A stretch of 64,000 bases of DNA from Streptomyces atroolivaceus (GTDB taxonomy: Bacteria > Actinomycetota > Actinomycetes > Streptomycetales > Streptomycetaceae): assembly GCF_000717025.1 (NCBI RefSeq), contig NZ_JNXG01000004.1:62001-126000 (forward strand), in the 5' to 3' direction. The notes beneath the pieces are model-generated. The model was not told where the DNA came from and searched no databases. It was given only the letters and a program-made list of their open reading frames with translations. Shown here one piece after another: positions 35,183-45,330 of the stretch. Both the position numbers and the translations under genes were made by a program. Within the stretch, counting starts at the first letter, position 1, and the number at the start of each line of letters is the position of its first letter.

Positions 35183-36349
35183 TCAGCGTGCCGAGAAGGC
35201 GTGCACCGTCGTCGAGCGGAAGGTGTCACCCGGCCGCAGCACCGTCGAGGGGAACGACGGCTGGTTGGGGGAGTCCGGGAAGTGCTGGGACTCCAGGCAG
35301 AACGCGTCACCCTGACGGTAGACCCGGCCGGAGGTGCCGGTCAGGGTCCCGTCGAGGAAGTTCCCCGTGTAGACCTGCATGCCGGGCTCCGTCGTGTACA
35401 TCTTCATCACCCGGCCGGAGCCGGGATCCGTCACGGTCAGCGCGTACTCCGGGCGGGCCGTGATCCCCTTGTCCAGTGCGTAGTTGTGGTCGATCCCCTG
35501 CCCGTGGCCGATCTGCTCGTGCGGGGTGCGGACGGCCTCCCCGATGGCCCGGGGCCGCCGGAAGTCGAACGGCGTACGCGCCACCGGGGCGAGCTCGCCC
35601 GTCGGGATGAGCGTCGGGCCGACCGGGGTGTAGCGCGCGGCGGCCAGCTCCAGCAGGTGCCCGTCGACGCTGCCGCTGCCCTCGCCCGCCAGGTTGAAGT
35701 AGGCGTGGCTGGTCAGGTTGAGGACGGTGGCCCGGTCCGTGGTCGCCGTGTAGTCGATGCGCCACTCGCCCCGGGAGGTGAGGGTGTAGACGACCCGGAC
35801 GGCGAGCGCGCCCGGGTAGCCGGCCTCGCCGTCCGGACTGGTCCGGGTCAGGACCAGCCCGACGTCGCCGCGCTCGGTGAAGGGAGTCACGTCCCAGACC
35901 CGCTTGTCGAAGCCCTGGTCCCCGCCGTGCAGGCTGTTCGGACCGTCGTTGACCGGCAGTTGGTGCGTGACACCGTCGAGGGTGAAGCGCCCCTCGGCGA
36001 TGCGGTTGCCGTACCGGCCGATCAGACCGCCGAAATACGGGGACTTCGCCACGTAGTCCGCGAGGTTGTCGAAGCCGAGCGAGACGTTCGCCGTCCGGCC
36101 CCTGCGGTCCGGGGTCTCCAGGGACTGGACGACACCGCCCCAGGAGAGGACCTTGAGCCGGGTCCCACCGTTGGCGAGGGTCCAGCGGTACACCTTCGTC
36201 CCGTCGGCGAGCGTGCCGAAGAGCTCCTTGGACGGGGTGCGTCCGGTGGCCGCGGCGTGCGCGGCGGGGGCGCCCGCCGCCATGGCCAGCCCGGCGGCGG
36301 CCGTGGCCGCCAGGACCGTGCGTCTGCTGGTTCCGGTCGTGAAGGTCAT
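35183..36349 (-). CDS. Tat-exported aldose 1-epimerase
   Basis: A 388-residue mutarotase. A twin-arginine signal (T-S-R-R-T-V-L-A-A-T) and A-H-A-A cleavage region occupy residues 1-35, unusual for this mostly cytosolic family. The catalytic pattern is present: R-Y-G-N-R-I, N-S-L-H-G-G, S-H-A-Y-F-N-L for the first His and the C-terminal L-E-S-Q-H-F-P-D-S with its Glu. ATG at 36349 has AGGAG 6 bases upstream. It is last in the operon behind the ABC sugar importer (27-base gap) and may equilibrate anomers outside the cell before uptake. Confidence 0.9.
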   Translation of the reverse strand: MTFTTGTSRRTVLAATAAAGLAMAAGAPAAHAAATGRTPSKELFGTLADGTKVYRWTLANGGTRLKVLSWGGVVQSLETPDRRGRTANVSLGFDNLADYVAKSPYFGGLIGRYGNRIAEGRFTLDGVTHQLPVNDGPNSLHGGDQGFDKRVWDVTPFTERGDVGLVLTRTSPDGEAGYPGALAVRVVYTLTSRGEWRIDYTATTDRATVLNLTSHAYFNLAGEGSGSVDGHLLELAAARYTPVGPTLIPTGELAPVARTPFDFRRPRAIGEAVRTPHEQIGHGQGIDHNYALDKGITARPEYALTVTDPGSGRVMKMYTTEPGMQVYTGNFLDGTLTGTSGRVYRQGDAFCLESQHFPDSPNQPSFPSTVLRPGDTFRSTTVHAFSAR

Positions 36350-36376
36350 GAACAACTCCTGTCGGATGAAGGGGTG

Positions 36377-37617
36377 TTACGAGCCGACCTTGCGCTTGTT
36401 CCAGACGTCGAAGCCGACCGCGGCCAGCAGTACCGCGCCCTTGATGACCTGCTGCCAGTCGGTGCCGATGCCGACGAGGTTCATACCGTTGTTCAGCACG
36501 CCCAGGACCAGACCGCCGATGATCGCGCCGAGGACCGTGCCGACGCCGCCGCTCATCGACGCGCCGCCGATGAACGAGGCGGCGATGGCCTCCAGCTCGA
36601 AGTTGAGGCCCGCCTTGGGCGAGGCCGCGTTGAAGCGGGCGGCGAAGACTAGACCCGCCAGGGCCGCGAGCATGCCCATGTTCAGGAAGACCAGGAAGGT
36701 GACCTTCTTGTCCTTCACGCCTGACAGCTTGGCCGCGGGCAGGTTGCCGCCGATGGCGTAGATGTGGCGGCCGATGATCGCGTTGCGCATCAGGTAGCCG
36801 AACCCGACGACCAGCACGCCGAGGATGAGCAGCACGACCGGGGCGCCCTTGTAGCTGGCGAGCAGCATCGTGACGACGAGGACGGCCGAGACGAGTGCGA
36901 CCAGCTTCAGCAGGAACAGCTTGACCGGCGGCACTTCGAGGGCGAACTCCAGCTGCCGCTTGCGGTCGCGGACCTCCTGGATCACCACGAAGGCGATCAG
37001 GGCGAAGCCCAGCAGCAGGGTGAGGTTGTGGTAGTTGGTGTGGGGGCCGACCTCGGGCAGGAAGCCGTTGGCGATCTTCTGCAGGTCCTTCGGGAAGGGG
37101 CCGAGGGTCTGGCCCTTCAGGAAGATCTCCGTCAGCCCGCGGAAGAGCAGCATGCCCGCCAGGGTCACGATGAACGACGGTATGCCGAGGTAGGCGATGA
37201 AGAACCCCTGCACCGAGCCCGCTACGGCGCCGATGGCCAGGCACAGCACCACCGCGAGCGGCCAGGGGAGGTTGTGTTCGACCATGAGCACGGCGGCCAT
37301 CGCGCCGATGAACGCGGTCAGCGAGCCGACCGAGAGGTCGATGTGGCCGGCGATGATGACGAGCATCATGCCGATCGCGAGAATCAGGATGTAGCTGTTC
37401 TGCAGCACCAGGTTGGAGACGTTGCGCGGCAGCAGCAGGTCGCCGTCCGTCCACACCGCGAACAGCACCACGATCAGGCCGAGGGCCATCAGCATGCCGT
37501 ACTGGCGCATGTTGCGGCGCATGCCGCCGAGCATCAGCTGCAGCAGGCCGTCGCCCGAGGCCGGTCCGCCTTTGCCGGGCGGCACGGGTGCCGGGGTCTT
37601 GGCGGTCAGGTCCGTGC

Positions 37618-37621
<4 letters not shown>
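36377..37621 (-). CDS. Sugar ABC transporter permease
   Basis: A 414-residue membrane protein with about ten helices, of the RbsC/XylH/MmsB branch. It shows [12 protein letters not shown] and a late [16 protein letters not shown] motif, the conserved ATPase-coupling region. The start overlaps the end of the ATPase gene by 4 bases. It probably forms a homodimeric channel for a pentose or hexose. The central loop near residues 210-260 is longer than in RbsC, as in XylH-type permeases. Confidence 0.92.
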
Positions 37622-39168
<1,547 letters not shown>

Positions 39169-39200
39169 GGTCTTGCCTTCCAATCCTTGAGGGGGCCCGG

Positions 39201-40310
39201 TTACTTGAGGTCGTTCTCGGTGTAGTAGCCGCCGTCGACGAGGACCTCCTTGTAGTTGGCCTTGTCGACGCTGACCGGCTGCAGCAGGAAGGCGGGGACG
39301 ACCTTGGCACCGTTGTCGTAGGACTTGGTGTCGTTGGTCTCGGGCTTCTTGTCGTTCAGGACCGCGTCGACCATGTTCGAGGCGACCTCGGCGAGCTTGC
39401 GCAGGTCCTTGTAGACGGTCTGCGTCTGCTCGCCCGTGATGATCGACTTCACCGAGGCGACCTCGGCGTCCTGGCCCGTGACGACCGGCATCGGCTTGGC
39501 CGCGGTGCCGTAGCCGTCCGACTTCAGGGCGGAGAGGATGCCGATGGAGATGCCGTCGTACGGAGAGAGCACGGCGTCGACCCGGGCGCTGCGGTAGCTG
39601 GACGTCAGCAGGTCGTCCATGCGCTTCTGCGCGGTGCCGCCGTCCCAGCGCAGGGTGGTGACCTGGTTGAGGGCGGTCTGCTTGGACCTGACGACCAGCT
39701 CGCCCTTGTCCACGTACGGCTTGAGGACGTTCATCGCGCCCTGGAAGAAGTACTTGGTGTTGTTGTCGTCGTTGGAACCGGCGAACAGCTCGATGCTGAA
39801 GGGGCCCTTCTTGCCGTCCCCCAGGCCGAGCTTGTCCACGATGTACGTGCCCTGCAGCTCGCCGACCTTCTCGTTGTCGAAGGAGGCGTAGTAGTCGACG
39901 TTCGACGAGCCGAGGATCAGCCGGTCGTAGGAGATCACCGGGATGTCGGCGTCCTTGGCCTGCTGCAGCACGTTGTCGAGGGACTTGTTGTCGATCGCGG
40001 CGACGATCAGGGCGTCGACGCCCTGCGTGATCATGTTCTCGATCTGCGAGACCTGCTGGTCCGGGTCGTCCTCGCCGTAGGCGAGCTTGGTCTCGTAACC
40101 CTTGGCCTTCAGTTCCTTCACGACGTTGGCGCCGTCGGAGATCCAGCGCTCCGAGGACTTGGTCGGCATCGCGATGCCGATGGTGCCTCCGTCGGCGCTC
40201 CCCTTCTTCTCCTCGCTGCCACCCTCGCTGTTCTGGCCACAGGCGGTCAGGGCGAGAGCGAGGGAGGCGGCGGAGGCTATGGCGGCAAGTGCGGCTCTGC
40301 GGTTGCGCAT
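39201..40310 (-). CDS. Sugar-binding lipoprotein (ChvE/XylF type)
   Basis: A 369-residue periplasmic-binding-type lipoprotein. The signal ends in a lipobox A-L-T-A-C-G. The mature part has [18 protein letters not shown] and V-T-G-Q-D-A-E, the pattern of ChvE, which binds arabinose, galactose, glucose or xylose. The ATG at 40310 (M-R-N-R-R) is preferred because AAGG is 9 bases upstream; two further ATGs precede it. It heads the importer operon, followed by ATPase, permease and exported epimerase. Confidence 0.92.
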   Translation of the reverse strand: MRNRRAALAAIASAASLALALTACGQNSEGGSEEKKGSADGGTIGIAMPTKSSERWISDGANVVKELKAKGYETKLAYGEDDPDQQVSQIENMITQGVDALIVAAIDNKSLDNVLQQAKDADIPVISYDRLILGSSNVDYYASFDNEKVGELQGTYIVDKLGLGDGKKGPFSIELFAGSNDDNNTKYFFQGAMNVLKPYVDKGELVVRSKQTALNQVTTLRWDGGTAQKRMDDLLTSSYRSARVDAVLSPYDGISIGILSALKSDGYGTAAKPMPVVTGQDAEVASVKSIITGEQTQTVYKDLRKLAEVASNMVDAVLNDKKPETNDTKSYDNGAKVVPAFLLQPVSVDKANYKEVLVDGGYYTENDLK

Positions 40311-40426
40311 AGTCATCATCCTTGATGTGGGTCAGGGCTCGGTCCGACGGTGCGGACCGCCGGGGGCGGATCGACCGAGAACAGGTGTGTGGGATTGTGC
40401 GCGGCTGTGTCTTCTTTTGTGGAGCG

Positions 40427-40442
40427 AAGTTTCCGGAACGTT
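40427..40442. promoter_or_regulatory. Imperfect palindrome upstream of the sugar importer
   Basis: AAGTTTCC-GGAACGTT (40427-40442) is a dyad with two mismatches centred on CCGG. It lies about 115 bases upstream of the binding-protein start and overlaps the stop codon of the preceding gene. It does not match the GTTCGRTATTTCG operator, so the importer may answer to a different regulator. Confidence 0.35.
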
Positions 40443-41424
40443 ATGACGAGATGCCGAACCGGTTGAGCGGGCCCGGCAGCCTGCTGCCGAGCTGGGCCAT
40501 GCCTCCGTCCGCCCCGTGCCGCGCGAGCAGGTCCAGCGCGAGCCGGCCGCGCCGCACCCGCTCCTTCGCGGTGGCGAGCGCCAGCTCCCGCAGGTGCTGG
40601 CCGTACGGATAGATGCCGGGCGACTTGGAGAGGCCGAACTTCAGGTAGAGCGGCGCGCCGCGCCGGATCAGTTCGGCGGCCTCGTACATCCGCACGTAGC
40701 CGCCGAGGTCGTCCGGGGCCTCGATGTAGAGGTCCATCGGGGCCCCGGAGACCCGGCGGATCTCGGTGAGCTGGGCGAGCGTCAGGTCGGACGGGATGTT
40801 GATCGAGTCCGCGCCGAGCTGCTCGAACACGGCGTACGAGGCCGGGTTCACCGGGCCGATGAGCGCCGACACCTTGAAGGTGGTGTCCGCGGGCAGGACA
40901 CCCTGCTCACGCAGCCGGTGCAGGGTCCACAGCACCCCCTCGTCGGCCACGAGCAGGCACTTCACGCCCAGCCCGGTGGCCCGCAGGGCGTCCTCGACAC
41001 AGCCGGCCAGAGCGTCGTGGCCGCGCGAGCGCAGACCCGCGCCGCCGGAGTCCGTACGGACCGAGGCGCCGGTGTCCCAGGTGCCGCGTGGCCCCGTGAA
41101 GAGGCAGAGCTCGATGTCCCGTTCGGCGCAGCCCTCCACCATCTCGGTGATCTCCGCGTCCGTCAGCATCCAGATGCCGCTGCCCTGACTGATGCGGTGG
41201 ACCGGGACGTCGAGCCTCGCGGACTCCTTGAGCACGACACCGAGGGCCTCCGGACCCTCCACGGACGGCACCTCGGTGCGCCAGCTCCCGCCGTCGGGGA
41301 AGGAGTGCGGGGAGGTGTCCGCCGGGGACAGGGGCGCCGGGCCGAGGCCGAGCGCGGTGAGCACGGCGTCACCGGGGCGGCGGGCGCCGGCGGCACCGGG
41401 GGAAGAGACAGGGGCGTCGGTCAC
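40441..41424 (-). CDS. U32-peptidase-like TIM-barrel protein of unknown function
   Basis: A 327-residue protein with alternating strands and helices: V-P-V-H-R-I-S-Q-G-S-G-I near 75, I-E-L-C-L-F-T-G-P-R-G-T near 105, K-V-S-A-L-I-G-P-V-N near 190, S-I-N-I-P-S-D near 210 and M-D-L-Y-I-E-A-P-D near 232. This resembles U32-family barrels, but I cannot assign a reaction. It is preceded by its own GTTCGGTATTTCG operator and sits between the sugar-acid genes and the importer, so a role in sugar or sugar-acid catabolism is likely. Confidence 0.6.
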   Translation of the reverse strand: MTDAPVSSPGAAGARRPGDAVLTALGLGPAPLSPADTSPHSFPDGGSWRTEVPSVEGPEALGVVLKESARLDVPVHRISQGSGIWMLTDAEITEMVEGCAERDIELCLFTGPRGTWDTGASVRTDSGGAGLRSRGHDALAGCVEDALRATGLGVKCLLVADEGVLWTLHRLREQGVLPADTTFKVSALIGPVNPASYAVFEQLGADSINIPSDLTLAQLTEIRRVSGAPMDLYIEAPDDLGGYVRMYEAAELIRRGAPLYLKFGLSKSPGIYPYGQHLRELALATAKERVRRGRLALDLLARHGADGGMAQLGSRLPGPLNRFGISS

Positions 41425-41438
41425 GACTGGTCCTTCAC

Positions 41439-41451
41439 GTTCGGTATTTCG
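41439..41451. promoter_or_regulatory. GTTCGRTATTTCG operator upstream of the U32-like gene
   Basis: GTTCGGTATTTCG lies 15 bases upstream of the start of the minus-strand gene at 41424 and is followed by GACGAAGTTCGG, a partial second copy. It is one of three matching sites in the window. Confidence 0.7.
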
Positions 41452-41535
41452 GACGAAGTTCGGATCTTTGGGAGTACGCCGGTACGGAGGCGGTCAGGAC
41501 GCCGCCGTACCGGCGTACGGATCAGGGCGGGCCCT

Positions 41536-42555
41536 TCACGGCCGCAGCAGCACCTTCCCGGTCTCCGGATTCCCGGATCCCACCAGCGCCACGGCTTCGG
41601 CGAACCTCTCCAGCGGGAACTCGTGGGTGATCAGCGGCGCCGGGTCGAGCAGCCCGGCCGTGAACGCCCGCACCGCGTACGACCAGGCCGACGAGGGCGC
41701 ACCGAAGACGCTGCGCACGGTGAGCTGGCTCAGCGACAGGTGCACCGGGTCGATGCCCACGGCGCCCGGGGTGAACATCCCGGTCAGCACCACCCGCCCG
41801 CCGCGCCGCGCCAGCAGGCACGCGTCGGCCGCGGTCGACGGCGCTCCGGCCGTCTCCACGACCAGGTCGTAGCGGCCCCGCACCTCCTCGGCCTCCTTGG
41901 GCACCCGCGCCTCGCTCGCCCCGAAGTCCAGGGCCTGGGCGGCCCGTCCAGCCCTCGGGTCGATCACGGTGAGCTCCGCGGGTGACACCGCCGCCAGCAG
42001 CTGCACCGCCAGCAGGCCGAGCGTGCCCGCACCCAGTACGGCGATCCGCTCACCCGGCTCGGGCGCCCCGGCCCGTACCGCCGCCGCGATCACCGCGGCG
42101 GGCTCCAGCAGGGCCGCGGCCCGCAGGTCGGCGTCGTCGGCCAGTGGGTGCAGCAGCCGCGCGGGGACCACCAGGTGGTCGGCGAACGCGCCGGGCCGGG
42201 TGAACCCCGTCTCGTCGTATCCCGCCGTGCACAGGGAGGTCTCCCCGTACCGGCACCGCTCGCAGCGCCCGCACGCCCGGAAGCCCTCGGCGACCGTGCG
42301 CCGGCCGGTCAGCGCGGGATCGACGCCCTCGCCCACCGCGTCGACGGTTCCCGACCACTCGTGGCCCGGCACCACCGGGTAGCGCACGTAGGCGGGGTCA
42401 CGGTGGCCGTCGTACACCTCGCGGTCGCTCATGCAGATCCCGGCGGCGGCCACCCGCACCCTGACCTCGCCGGGGCCCGGCTCCGGGAGCGGGCCCTCGG
42501 CCAGCCGGTGACTGCCCGGCGAGTCGATGGTCAACGAGCGGGATGCAGAGGTCAC
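41536..42555 (-). CDS. Zinc-dependent alcohol/polyol dehydrogenase
   Basis: A 339-residue medium-chain dehydrogenase. It has the catalytic-zinc pattern G-I-C-M-S-D and P-G-H-E-W-S-G, the structural-zinc cysteines C-G-R-C-E-R-C-R-Y-G-E-T-S-L-C, and the NAD loop V-L-G-A-G-T-L-G. It resembles L-threonine/galactitol/sorbitol dehydrogenases. The GTG start at 42555 overlaps the stop of the dehydratase gene (GTGA), so the two are coupled and probably act in the same sugar-acid or polyol pathway. Confidence 0.9.
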   Translation of the reverse strand: MTSASRSLTIDSPGSHRLAEGPLPEPGPGEVRVRVAAAGICMSDREVYDGHRDPAYVRYPVVPGHEWSGTVDAVGEGVDPALTGRRTVAEGFRACGRCERCRYGETSLCTAGYDETGFTRPGAFADHLVVPARLLHPLADDADLRAAALLEPAAVIAAAVRAGAPEPGERIAVLGAGTLGLLAVQLLAAVSPAELTVIDPRAGRAAQALDFGASEARVPKEAEEVRGRYDLVVETAGAPSTAADACLLARRGGRVVLTGMFTPGAVGIDPVHLSLSQLTVRSVFGAPSSAWSYAVRAFTAGLLDPAPLITHEFPLERFAEAVALVGSGNPETGKVLLRP

Positions 42556-43706
42556 TTGGGCTGCCTCTTCTCCCAGCCGTCCGCCCACAGGTCGAACCGC
42601 GCCTGCTGCTGCGGGAACTCCGCGGCCGCGTCGACGTCCAGCTCCACGCCGAGACCCGGGGCGTCGGAGAGTTCGAAGCAGCCGGTCGCGGGGTCGACGG
42701 CCGGGGCGCCCTTGACGACCTTCTTGATGTCGGCGTCCGCGAAGTCGTTGAAGTGTTCCAGGATCTTGAAGTTCGGGGTGCAGCCCGCGACCTGGAGGCT
42801 GGCCGCGGTCAGCACCGAACCGCCCACGTTGTGCGGGGCGATCAGCGTGTAGTGGGTCTCCGCGGTCGCAGCGAGCTTGCGGGTCTCCAGGATGCCGCCG
42901 ATGTGGCCGACGTCCGGCTGGATGATGTCGGCGGCCTGCGACTCGAAGAGCTCACGGAACTCGATCCGGTCGTGGATGCGTTCACCGGTCGCGATCGGCA
43001 GGTCGACCTTCTCCGCGACCTTGCTCAGCGCCTTGAGGTTCTCCGGCGGCACCGGCTCCTCCAGCCACGCGGGCTTGAACGGCGCCATCTCACGGGCGAT
43101 CCGCACCGCCGTCGACGGGCTGAACCGGCCGTGCATCTCCAGCATCAGCTCGGTGTCGGGCCCGATCGCGTCCCGCACGGCCTCGATGAGGGACACGGCG
43201 TAGCGGGTCTCCTCCTGGCCCAGCTCGAAGTGCCCCGTACCGAAGGGGTCGATCTTCAGCGCCCGGTAACCGCGCTCGACGACTCCCTGGGCCGCCTTGT
43301 GGTACGCCTCCGGGGTCCGCTCGGTGGTGTACCAGCCGTTGGCGTAGGCCTTGACCCGGTCGGTGACCTTTCCGCCGAGCAGCTGCCAGACGGGGACGCC
43401 GAGCGCCTTGCCCTTGATGTCCCAACAGGCCATCTCGATGACCGCGATGCCGGACATCACGATCTCCCCGGCCCGCCCGTAGTCGCCGTACTTCATGCGG
43501 CGGACGAGGTCCTCGATCGCGAACGGGTCGGACCCCTCGATGTGGTTGGCCGACGCCTCCCGCAGATAGCCGAGCAGCGCGTCCGTACGGCCGAGCATGC
43601 GGGTCTCGCCGACACCGGTGAGGCCCTCATCGGTGTGAACCTGGACGTAGGTGAGGTTGCGCCACGGCGTGCCGACGACATGCGTGCTGATTCCGGTGAT
43701 GCGCAC
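42552..43706 (-). CDS. Enolase-superfamily sugar-acid dehydratase (mandelate racemase/galactonate dehydratase-like)
   Basis: A 384-residue enzyme of the mandelate racemase/muconate lactonizing family. The signs are A-L-K-I-D (catalytic Lys region), M-H-G-R-F-S, the metal ligands in W-L-E-E-P-V-P-P-E and G-E-R-I-H, then D-V-G-H-I-G-G and A-P-H-N. The H-G-R-x-S segment and overall layout resemble D-galactonate dehydratases, which dehydrate aldonic acids to 2-keto-3-deoxy acids. It heads an operon with the Zn-dehydrogenase and has the GTTCGRTATTTCG operator 20 bases upstream of its start. Confidence 0.88.
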   Translation of the reverse strand: MRITGISTHVVGTPWRNLTYVQVHTDEGLTGVGETRMLGRTDALLGYLREASANHIEGSDPFAIEDLVRRMKYGDYGRAGEIVMSGIAVIEMACWDIKGKALGVPVWQLLGGKVTDRVKAYANGWYTTERTPEAYHKAAQGVVERGYRALKIDPFGTGHFELGQEETRYAVSLIEAVRDAIGPDTELMLEMHGRFSPSTAVRIAREMAPFKPAWLEEPVPPENLKALSKVAEKVDLPIATGERIHDRIEFRELFESQAADIIQPDVGHIGGILETRKLAATAETHYTLIAPHNVGGSVLTAASLQVAGCTPNFKILEHFNDFADADIKKVVKGAPAVDPATGCFELSDAPGLGVELDVDAAAEFPQQQARFDLWADGWEKRQPK

Positions 43707-43725
43707 GTGTGTTGCCTCTCAACGT

Positions 43726-43753
43726 GTTCGGTATTTCGTCGCTCGTTCGAAAT
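43726..43753. promoter_or_regulatory. GTTCGRTATTTCG operator with an inverted partner
   Basis: GTTCGGTATTTCG (43726-43738) is followed by GTTCGAAAT (43745-43753). The inner parts ATTTCG (43733-43738) and CGAAAT (43748-43753) form a perfect inverted repeat with a 9-base spacer. The site lies just upstream of the dehydratase start at 43706. Confidence 0.7.
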
Positions 43754-43851
43754 GCTGGCGTGACCGTAATGACGGGCCGGGTGAAGTGTCAATGGTTCGC
43801 GTAAGACCGACCGGCGCACGGGGGTCCGTCCGGCCTGGGTACGCTGACGCC

Positions 43852-44643
43852 ATGAGTGATCTCGGGGCGGGTTTCGGTTACTTGATCAAGGGCCAGCGCT
43901 GGGCGTTCGGGCACGGCCGCTGGTTCGGCTTCGGCCTGCTGCCGGCGCTGGTCACCCTCGTCATCTACGCTGCCGCGCTGGTCGGACTGGGCTACGGCGC
44001 CGACGACTTCGTCGCCTGGGCCACCCCGTTCGCCGACGACTGGTCCTCGCCCTGGCTGGGCCTCCTGCGCAACACCCTGGTCGTCCTGGTCTTCGTGTTC
44101 GGGACGTTCCTCGCGGTCATCACCTTCACCGCGGTGACCCTGCTGGTGGGCCAGCCGTTCTACGAGTCCCTCTCCGAGGAGGTCGACCGCACCGAGGGCG
44201 GTGAGGTGCCGGAGTCGGGCCTGCCGCTCTTTCGGGAGCTGTGGATCTCCGCGCGCGACTCCGTCCGCATCCTGCTGCGCGTCGTGCTGTACGGGGTGGT
44301 GCTCTTCGCCCTCGGGTTCATCCCCGTCATCGGGCAGACCGTGATCCCCGTCCTGGGCTTCTGCGTCTCCGGCTACTTCCTCTCCGAGGAACTCACCTCC
44401 GTCGCCCTCCAGCGCCGTGGCATGGTCCTGAAGGACCGGCTCGCGCTGCTGCGCGGCCGCCGCATGATGGTGCTGGGCTTCGGGGTCCCGCTCACGCTCG
44501 CCTTCCTCGTCCCCTTCGTCGCCGTGTTCCTGATGCCGGGCGCCGTCGCCGGGGCCACGCTGCTGGCCCGGGAGCTCACGGCGACGCCCGCCGCCGGGCC
44601 GGTGCCGGCCCCCTCGTCGGCGTACACCCTGCACAAGGACTGA
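43852..44643 (+). CDS. EI24-domain (CysZ-like) membrane protein
   Basis: A 263-residue protein with four to six membrane helices in an EI24/CysZ layout. It starts G-F-G-Y-L-I-K-G-Q-R-W, has V-G-Q-P-F-Y-E-S-L-S-E-E-V-D near 100-112 and F-L-S-E-E-L-T-S-V-A-L-Q near 180. CysZ proteins import sulfate; actinobacterial relatives are uncharacterised. There is no ribosome-binding site; TACGCT (43840-43845) lies 6 bases before the ATG, so translation is probably leaderless. Confidence 0.85.
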   Translation: MSDLGAGFGYLIKGQRWAFGHGRWFGFGLLPALVTLVIYAAALVGLGYGADDFVAWATPFADDWSSPWLGLLRNTLVVLVFVFGTFLAVITFTAVTLLVGQPFYESLSEEVDRTEGGEVPESGLPLFRELWISARDSVRILLRVVLYGVVLFALGFIPVIGQTVIPVLGFCVSGYFLSEELTSVALQRRGMVLKDRLALLRGRRMMVLGFGVPLTLAFLVPFVAVFLMPGAVAGATLLARELTATPAAGPVPAPSSAYTLHKD

Positions 44644-44709
44644 GCCGGAAGCGCCCGGACGAGCACCGGCCGTACGGCCGGGAACCGCAGCCGACCGAGG
44701 GGGAAGAAC

Positions 44710-45318
44710 GTGACCGAGATCCTCGCCGTCGCCCTGATCACCGTGCTCGCCGTGATCAGCCCCGGCGCCGACTTCGCGATGGTCGTCCGCAACAGCTGTC
44801 TGTACGGGCGCAGGACCGGCCTGCTGGGAGCCGCGGGGGTCGCCGCGGGTGTCCTGGTCCACGTCACCTACACCATGCTCGGTGTGGGCCTCCTGATCGC
44901 CTCGTCCACGACGCTGTTCACCGCGATCAAGCTGGCGGGTGCCGTCTACCTCGTGTACATCGGCGTCCGGACCTTCCTCGACCGCGGCGAACTCACCGTC
45001 GACCTGGACGGGAAGAGCGGCCTGAGTGGTCTCGGGGCCCTGCGCACCGGCTTCCTCACCAATGTGCTGAACCCCAAGACCACCCTGTTCGTCGTGTCCA
45101 CGTTCACCCAGGTCGTCGGGCCGGACACGGCCCTCTGGCAGCAGGCGGGCTACGGGCTGTTCATGTCCCTGGCCCACTTCGGGTGGTTCGGCCTGGTGGC
45201 GCTGTTCTTCTCCCACGCGCGGCTGCGCACCGCGGTGCTCCGTCGGCAGAAGGCGCTGAACCGGGGGATCGGCTCGGTCCTCGTGGGCCTCGGGGTCACC
45301 CTGGGCCTGGCCCGCTGA
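44710..45318 (+). CDS. LysE/RhtB-family amino-acid exporter
   Basis: A 202-residue exporter with six helices. It has I-S-P-G-A-D-F-A-M-V near the N-terminus (the family P-G-P/P-G-A-D motif) and F-L-T-N-V-L-N-P-K near residue 117. Related proteins export threonine, homoserine or lysine. The GTG start has GGGGGAAG just upstream. It lies 66 bases after the EI24 gene and may be co-transcribed; the amine oxidase gene is convergent. Confidence 0.92.
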   Translation: MTEILAVALITVLAVISPGADFAMVVRNSCLYGRRTGLLGAAGVAAGVLVHVTYTMLGVGLLIASSTTLFTAIKLAGAVYLVYIGVRTFLDRGELTVDLDGKSGLSGLGALRTGFLTNVLNPKTTLFVVSTFTQVVGPDTALWQQAGYGLFMSLAHFGWFGLVALFFSHARLRTAVLRRQKALNRGIGSVLVGLGVTLGLAR

Positions 45319-45330
45319 CCGGTCCGCCCG

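Noticed and set aside
40427..40442. Palindrome before the sugar importer considered as a fourth GTTCGRTATTTCG site
   Set aside because: Spacing and core differ (CCGG centre, two extra bases), so it is listed as a separate, weaker dyad.
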